Shown here one piece after another: positions 5,077 through 9,383 of a stretch of DNA of 9,383 nt (positions within the stretch are counted from its first letter, which is position 1; every line of letters starts with the position of its first letter). The notes under the pieces are model-generated. The model was not told the origin of the DNA, searched no databases, and worked only from the letters and a program-made list of their open reading frames with translations. A program made the translations under genes and the position numbers. This stretch comes from Actinomycetes bacterium (GTDB lineage Bacteria; Actinomycetota; Acidimicrobiia; Acidimicrobiales; UBA8190), in the NCBI GenBank assembly GCA_021798135.1, contig JAJZYI010000124.1, positions 1 to 9,383 on the forward strand, in the 5' to 3' direction.

Positions 5077-7110
5077 TCAGCGGCGCCGCGGCGGCTCGCG
5101 GCCCGGCCCGCTGGCCCACTGCTCGTAGAAGGCCACGGCCGTCGGGTCGGCCAGGGCCTGCACGCTCAGGGCCGTCGCCACCGGCTCGCCCGCGAGGATG
5201 CGCTTGACGGGCACCTCCACCTTCTTGCCGGTGAGGGTTCGGGGCACGGCGGGCGCCTGGACGACGCGGTCGGGGACGTGGCGGGGGGACAGCTCGGTGC
5301 GGATCCGGTCGACGATGTGGGCCCTAGTGGCGTCGTCCATCTCGCGCCCCGCGGCGAGGACCACGAACAGCACCAGCTCGCCGGGACCGCCCCCCGGGTC
5401 CTCGCGGTGCAGGACCAGGGAGTCTGCGACGCCCGCCACGGCCTCCACGACCTCGTAGATCTCGGCGGTCCCGAGCCGGACCCCGGCGCGGTTCAGAGTC
5501 GCGTCCGAGCGCCCGGCGATGACGCACGAGCCCCGGTCCGTGAAGGTGGCCCAGTCACCGTGGCGCCAGATCCCGGGGAAGTGCTCGAAGTAGGTCTGCC
5601 GGTAGCGCGACCCGTCGGCGTCGCCCCACAGCCCCACCGGCATCGACGGCACGGGCTGGGTCACCACCAGCTCCCCCTGGCGGCCCACCACCGGGGCGCC
5701 GGTGGGGTCGAACGCCGCCACGTCGGCGCCGAGCGCCCGGCACGAGATCTCGCCCGCCCACACCGGCACGATCGGGGCGTGCCCGACGAGGATCGAGCAG
5801 ATGTCGGTGCCGCCGCTGATCGACGCCAGCGGGATGTCGTCGCGCACGTGCTCGTAGAACCAGGCGAACCCCTCGGCCGGCAGCGGCGCGCCGGTGGAGC
5901 CGACGCTGCGCAGCGCCGACAGGTCGAGCTCGCCGCCCGGCGCCGAGCCGGCGCCGCGGCACGCCATGAGGAACGGCGCCGACGCGCCCAGGCACGTGGC
6001 CCGCGTGTCGGCACCCAGGCGCCACAGGGTGAGCGGCCCTGCGTGCATGGGGTCGCCGTCGTACAGGACGATGGCGGCGCCCACGACGAGCCCGGAGACC
6101 AGGTAGTTCCACATCATCCAGCCGGTGGTGGTGAACCAGAAGAAGCGGTCCCCCGCGCCGAGGTCGTGGTGCAGGCGCAGGTCGCGCAGGTGCGCGAGCA
6201 GGATGCCCCCGTGCCCGTGCACGATCGCCTTGGGCCGCCCGGTGGTCCCCGACGAGAACAGCACCAGCATCGGGTGGTCGAACGCCACCCGGACAGGCAG
6301 GAGCGGGGCTGCCTCCGCGACCAGGGCGTCCCAGGTGGTGCAGGCGGGGCCAGGCGGCTCGGGGGCGAACGCGTACGGCACGCGCACGGTCGCCCTCAGG
6401 CCGGGCAGCGCGGCCCGGACCGCCTCGGCCTCGTCCCTCCGGTCGACGAGGCGCCCGCCGTAGCGGTAGCCGTCGGCCGCCACCAGGACCGCCGGCCCGA
6501 TCTGGCCGGCCCGGTCGACGACGGCCCGCACCCCGAGCTCGGGCGGGCACGATGCCCAGACGGCACCGATCGCCGCGCACGCCAGCATCGCCACGACCGC
6601 CTCGGGGATGTTGGGCAGGTAGCCGACGACGCGGTCACCGGGCCCCACGCCGAGCCGGCGCAGGCCGGCGGCAGCCCGCGCCACCTGGTCCCGCAGCTCT
6701 CCCCGGGTGAGGACCTGCTCCGGCCGGGTGTCGCTCCGGGCGACCACGGCGGTCTCGGCGTCGCCGCCGGGGGCGAGCGCGTGCTCCGCGTAGTTGAGCC
6801 GGCAGTCCGGGAACCAGCGGGTGCTGGGCATGTCGTCGCCGACCCGGACCGTGGACGGGTCGCCGTCGGCCCGAACGCCGCCGAAGCGCCACAGCGCCGA
6901 CCAGAACCGGTCGACGTCCGCCACCGACCACTGCCACAGCTCCTGGTAGTCGGGGACACCACCGGCCCCGCCCGGCGCCCCCGGACGGGTCACGCCGACC
7001 GCAGCGGCGAAGCGCCCGATCTGGGTCGTGCCGGCGACGGCGGCCGACGGCGACCACAGCACCTCGGGCGACGTCGCCCGGGCGGAGGAGCGGGCGGCCA
7101 TGGCTGACAT
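5077..7110 (-). CDS. Acetoacetate-CoA ligase (acetoacetyl-CoA synthetase)
   Basis: A 677-residue ANL-superfamily enzyme, close to the usual 650 or so for the family. It forms an acyl-adenylate and then a CoA thioester from acetoacetate or a similar short acid, in the cytoplasm. The P-loop-like motif SSGTTGRPKAIVHGHGG lies at about 286-302, SISGGTDICS at about 430-439, and the hinge/ribose-binding region RHGDWATFTDRGS at about 516-528, followed by GRSDATLNRAGVRLG. LTGKKVEVPVKRIL (626-639) carries the catalytic Lys629 of the C-terminal subdomain. The paired block VPSMPVGLWGD, the LTGKKVEVPVK ending and the N-terminal SRWFPxxxLNYAEH-like stretch favour acetoacetyl-CoA over acetyl-CoA synthetase. 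The open frame reaches 7395, but the extra 95 residues are Arg/Gly-rich low complexity encoded by repeat DNA and unlike the family, so I start at ATG 7110; ATG 7101 is equally possible. The SD is weak (GGGGTG at 7121-7116). This is the promoter-proximal gene of the minus-strand group, feeding acetoacetyl-CoA to thiolase. Confidence 0.92.
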   Translation of the reverse strand: MSAMAARSSARATSPEVLWSPSAAVAGTTQIGRFAAAVGVTRPGAPGGAGGVPDYQELWQWSVADVDRFWSALWRFGGVRADGDPSTVRVGDDMPSTRWFPDCRLNYAEHALAPGGDAETAVVARSDTRPEQVLTRGELRDQVARAAAGLRRLGVGPGDRVVGYLPNIPEAVVAMLACAAIGAVWASCPPELGVRAVVDRAGQIGPAVLVAADGYRYGGRLVDRRDEAEAVRAALPGLRATVRVPYAFAPEPPGPACTTWDALVAEAAPLLPVRVAFDHPMLVLFSSGTTGRPKAIVHGHGGILLAHLRDLRLHHDLGAGDRFFWFTTTGWMMWNYLVSGLVVGAAIVLYDGDPMHAGPLTLWRLGADTRATCLGASAPFLMACRGAGSAPGGELDLSALRSVGSTGAPLPAEGFAWFYEHVRDDIPLASISGGTDICSILVGHAPIVPVWAGEISCRALGADVAAFDPTGAPVVGRQGELVVTQPVPSMPVGLWGDADGSRYRQTYFEHFPGIWRHGDWATFTDRGSCVIAGRSDATLNRAGVRLGTAEIYEVVEAVAGVADSLVLHREDPGGGPGELVLFVVLAAGREMDDATRAHIVDRIRTELSPRHVPDRVVQAPAVPRTLTGKKVEVPVKRILAGEPVATALSVQALADPTAVAFYEQWASGPGREPPRRR

Positions 7111-7146
7111 GCTGGCACCCCGGCGACGACGGCGCCCGCCCACCTT

Positions 7147-7208
7147 CCGCCCGGCGCCCACCCTGCCGCCCGCCCCCCAGCCGCCCGGCGCCCACCCTGC
7201 CGCCCGCC
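7147..7208. repeat. 28-bp perfect direct repeat, two copies with 34-bp period, in the AACS leader
   Basis: Positions 7147-7174 and 7181-7208 are identical: 28 bp each, beginning CCGCCCGGCGCCCACC and ending CTGCCGCCCGCC, separated by CCCCAG. A degenerate further trace, CCCCAGCCGC, recurs at 7219-7228. The pair ends 37 bp before the AACS ATG, so it lies in the probable 5' leader or promoter. It could hold paired protein-binding sites, or be a slippage product like the window's other boundary repeats. Confidence 0.88.
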
Positions 7209-7300
7209 GGGCGCTCGTCCCCAGCCGCGCGACGCCCGGCCGGATGGCCACCGCGTCCACCGGTCCCGGCCGGCATTGCCACGCAGGCCCGTCCGGTCCC

Positions 7301-7332
7301 GCACGCCGGGCGGTCGCCCCGGCCCGGCGTGC
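7301..7332. promoter_or_regulatory. 11-bp perfect inverted repeat, candidate operator or hairpin
   Basis: GCACGCCGGGC (7301-7311) is the exact reverse complement of GCCCGGCGTGC (7322-7332), with a 10-bp spacer. It sits between the divergent AACS and GH92 genes. The size and symmetry suit a dimeric regulator such as the TetR-family protein encoded at the far end of the minus-strand group. As RNA it would also form a stable stem, but without a T tract on either side it is not a standard terminator. The link to the TetR protein is inference. Confidence 0.6.
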
Positions 7333-7475
7333 AGGCCCGCGGATAGCGTCGATCCGCAGTTGACTAACTACCCAGGGTGAGCGTCGGGCAACCAACCTGC
7401 GCCGATCACCACTCTATGCAGTAAGCTAGATGCCGACGGTGGCAACAAGGGCTACCACCACGTACCATCGAGGGT

Positions 7476-9383
7476 ATGACGAGGTGGACCGTCCGGGGAA
7501 CCGCGGGCCGGCGATCGGCGCCTCGCACCGCCCCGCCGGCGTTCCCGGCCGCCGTGGCGGCGGCGTCGGTGCTCGGCCTGGTGGCCGCCCTCGGCGGGGT
7601 GGTCCCGGCCTCCGGGCAGGGCGCGGGCACGGGCGTGCGGGGGGCGCAGGCGGTGGCGACCGTGGCGTCGCCGGCCAGCCTGGTCGACCCGCTCATCGGC
7701 ACGTCGAACTACGGGAACACCACCCCCGCGGCGGCCATGCCCTTCGGGATGGTCGAGTGGGGGCCGGCCACGGCCGACCGGCCGGTGGGCAACTACGCCA
7801 ACGGCCAGCCGCTGACGGGGCTGTCGGTCACCGACGCGCAGGGGGCGGGCTGCCGCGTGCTGGGCGACGTGCCCATCCTGCCGGCGCTGTTCTCGGGGCC
7901 GGCACCGGCGCTCGCCGATCCCACGGCGGCGAGCGCGGTGCTGGCAGGGCAGCAGGCCAGCCCCGGGCAGTGGGACGGCATGCTCGACCAGACCGCCGCG
8001 CCGGCGGGGCCGATGGCGGTGGACCTGGCGGTCACGACCCGCTCGGGCATCGCCAAGGTCGCCTTCCCGGGGAGCGCCGCCGCCTACCCGGGCCTGCTGG
8101 TGAAGGCGGGGGACTCGCTGGCCGGCGACACCGCTGCGTCCGTGACCGTCGGGCCGGACGGGATGGTCGAGGGGCGGGCGACGTCGGCGCCGTTCTGCGG
8201 GGCGCCGGCCGCGTCGGCGGTCACCGTCTACTTCGCGCTCCAGTCCCAGCAGGCACCCGTGTCGGTCGGCACCTGGAGCGCGCCGGCGGGGGTGACGCAG
8301 CAGGCGTCGGCGTCGGGCGCGGGGTCGGGGGCGTGGCTGTCGTTCGCTCCGGGGACGACGCTGGTGCGGCTGAAGGTCGGCGTGTCGTACGTGTCCGAGC
8401 AGGACGCCATGGCGAACATCGGCGCCGAGGACCCCGGGTGGTCCGAGTCCGCCGTGGCGCAGTCGGCCAGCGCAGCGTGGAGCTCGCTGCTGGGCAGGGT
8501 GGCGGTGACCGGTGGGACGCTCGACCAGCAGCAGGTGTTCTACACGGCGCTCTACCACTCGCTGCTGGCCCCGCAGACGGTGTCGGACGCCAACGGTGCC
8601 TACCTCGGGTTCGACGGCACGGTCCACCACCTGCCTGCCGGCCAGGCCCAGTACTCGATGTTCTCGGGGTGGGACATCCAGGGCTCGCAGTTCGCGCTGC
8701 TGTCGGTGCTCACCCCCGGGCGGGCCGCGCAGATGGCCCAGTCGCTGGTGCGCGACGCCGAGCAGGGCGGGTGGCTCCCCCGCTGGCCGCTGGCCTCGTC
8801 GTACACCGGGGTGATGGAGGGCGACCCCGCTGACGAGCTCATCGCCGAGGCCGTCGCCTTCGGCGCCACCGCCGGCCTGGACCAGCAGACGGCGCTCCTG
8901 GAGATGTGGGCGGGCTCGGCGGTCCCCCAGAGCTACTCGCCGAGCGACGACGGCCAGGGCTACTACCTCGAGCGCTACGGCCTGACGCAGTTCAACACCA
9001 TCCACTACGTGCCGGGCGACGCCTCCCTGTCGCTGCAGTACGCCCTGGACGACTTCGCCATCGCGCGGGTGGCGGCCACCCTCGGGGACACGGCCCTCGC
9101 CGACCAGGAAGGTGCCCTGGCGCGCTCCTGGAAGGAGCTGCTCGACCCGGCGGCGAGCCTCCCCGGCTCCCCCACCCCGACCTCCGGTGCCATCGAGCCG
9201 CGCTGCAGCGCCTCGCCGACGCCGTGCACGGCGAGCTCGCCGTTCTCGTCGACGTCCGTGGTGGCCCCGAGCGGCGCGTTCCAGCAGGCCGGGTTCATGG
9301 AGGGGAACGCCGCCCAGTACACGTGGCTGGTCCAGGACGACCTGCAGGGCCTGGCCAGCGCGCTCGGCGGCGACGCGGTGGCG
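7476..9383 (+). CDS. Secreted GH92 alpha-mannosidase-like glycoside hydrolase (5' part, runs off window)
   Basis: 636 codons are open to the window edge with no stop. GH92 enzymes are calcium-dependent exo-alpha-mannosidases that trim mannan or N-glycan mannose outside the cell. The N-terminus has Arg residues (R3, R7, R12, R13) then an Ala/Val/Leu-rich core (about 22-46), consistent with a signal peptide. VDPLIGTSNYGNTTPAAAMP (70-89) and LSVTDAQGAGCRVLGDVPIL (116-135) are the GH92 N-terminal domain hallmarks. In the catalytic domain, SGWDIQGSQFALLSVLTPGR stands where the family has WDT.R..HPLL; W437-P-L, NTIHYVPGDASLSLQYALDD (507-526) and GFMEGNAAQYTW follow. Glu609 in the last motif corresponds to the proposed general acid. 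The usual GN-D-D base motif would lie beyond the window. Residues about 560-600 are an unusual Ser/Pro/Thr-rich stretch with two Cys. ATG 7476 is the only in-frame start after TAA at 7422; GAGGG ends just 1 nt before it, an unusually short spacing. Linkage specificity is unproven. Confidence 0.88.
   Translation, partial: MTRWTVRGTAGRRSAPRTAPPAFPAAVAAASVLGLVAALGGVVPASGQGAGTGVRGAQAVATVASPASLVDPLIGTSNYGNTTPAAAMPFGMVEWGPATADRPVGNYANGQPLTGLSVTDAQGAGCRVLGDVPILPALFSGPAPALADPTAASAVLAGQQASPGQWDGMLDQTAAPAGPMAVDLAVTTRSGIAKVAFPGSAAAYPGLLVKAGDSLAGDTAASVTVGPDGMVEGRATSAPFCGAPAASAVTVYFALQSQQAPVSVGTWSAPAGVTQQASASGAGSGAWLSFAPGTTLVRLKVGVSYVSEQDAMANIGAEDPGWSESAVAQSASAAWSSLLGRVAVTGGTLDQQQVFYTALYHSLLAPQTVSDANGAYLGFDGTVHHLPAGQAQYSMFSGWDIQGSQFALLSVLTPGRAAQMAQSLVRDAEQGGWLPRWPLASSYTGVMEGDPADELIAEAVAFGATAGLDQQTALLEMWAGSAVPQSYSPSDDGQGYYLERYGLTQFNTIHYVPGDASLSLQYALDDFAIARVAATLGDTALADQEGALARSWKELLDPAASLPGSPTPTSGAIEPRCSASPTPCTASSPFSSTSVVAPSGAFQQAGFMEGNAAQYTWLVQDDLQGLASALGGDAVA

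Larger units (their letters stand above)
7111..7475. promoter_or_regulatory. Divergent control region between AACS (left) and GH92 (right)
   Basis: This 365-bp stretch separates two divergently transcribed genes, so it should hold both promoters. From left to right it has the AACS leader, a 28-bp direct repeat pair (7147-7208), an 11-bp inverted repeat (7301-7332), and the least GC-rich DNA of the window (about 7341-7475), including TTGACT at 7360-7365 and TATGCA at 7415-7420. TTGACT resembles a -35 box, but no matching -10 lies 16-18 bp downstream, so I do not assign a precise promoter. Nothing that looks coding or RNA-like was found. Confidence 0.55.

Noticed and set aside
2055..7107. Very long plus-strand open frames at 2055-4763 and 4294-7107, antisense to the sulfatase, DsbA-fold and AACS genes
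   Set aside because: Their translations are low-complexity Arg/Gly/Pro/His-rich with no family motif, and they mirror well-supported minus-strand genes. Long antisense frames are expected when GC is this high and stop codons are rare.
7360..7388. Sigma70-type promoter from TTGACT at 7360
   Set aside because: No acceptable -10 hexamer lies 16-18 bp downstream, so one hexamer alone is not enough.
7111..7395. N-terminal extension of AACS to 7395
   Set aside because: The extra residues are repeat-encoded Arg/Gly-rich sequence with no similarity to the family, whose recognisable N-terminus begins just after ATG 7110.
7430..9005. Open frames over the GH92 gene (plus 7430-8833 in another frame, minus 7452-9005)
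   Set aside because: The frame starting at 7476 has clear GH92 motifs and a signal peptide and remains open to the edge. The others read as arginine-rich noise.

Overview
The window is very GC-rich DNA, well above 70% G+C by eye, with strong third-position G/C bias. An F420-type luciferase-like oxidoreductase and a DsbA-fold protein resembling the mycothiol-dependent nitroreductase Rv2466c both point to an actinobacterium. An uncultured Acidimicrobiia-like lineage is possible, but that is inference only. No rRNA, tRNA, CRISPR array, transposase or phage gene was seen.

The layout is two divergent blocks. Six genes run leftwards on the minus strand, in transcription order: acetoacetyl-CoA synthetase (7110 to 5077), a DsbA-fold Rv2466c-like protein (4932 to 4132), an SRPBCC small-ligand-binding protein (4135 to 3725), a formylglycine-type sulfatase (3728 to 2178), an F420-dependent LLM oxidoreductase (1974 to 1042) and a TetR-family regulator (1040 to 81). 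Three junctions are translationally coupled: DsbA/SRPBCC and SRPBCC/sulfatase overlap through GTGA, and LLM/TetR are 1 base apart. To the right, transcribed the other way from 7476, is the first 636 codons of a secreted GH92 alpha-mannosidase-like glycosidase that runs off the window. The 365-bp divergent region 7111-7475 holds a perfect 11-bp inverted repeat, a 28-bp direct repeat and the least GC-rich DNA in the window. It is the likely control region for both directions.

The minus-strand genes look like a small catabolic or detoxification operon. The sulfatase would unmask a sulfate ester in the cytoplasm, the SRPBCC protein would bind a hydrophobic ligand, the LLM and DsbA-fold proteins would do F420- or thiol-linked redox chemistry, and the acyl-CoA synthetase would activate acetoacetate or a similar short acid. 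The closing TetR gene is a candidate local regulator. The substrate cannot be read from the sequence, and the pathway is inference.

What stands out is repeat structure, mostly at gene boundaries: a 32-bp tandem repeat after tetR, an 18-bp (six-codon) array inside the tetR 5' part that encodes a His/Gly/Asp-rich extension, an 8-bp triplet after the sulfatase, a 27-bp triplet between AACS and DsbA, and a 28-bp pair with 34-bp period upstream of AACS. There are also two long perfect inverted repeats (14 bp before LLM, 11 bp in the divergent region). No established defence system, mobile system or other clearly novel system was recognised.
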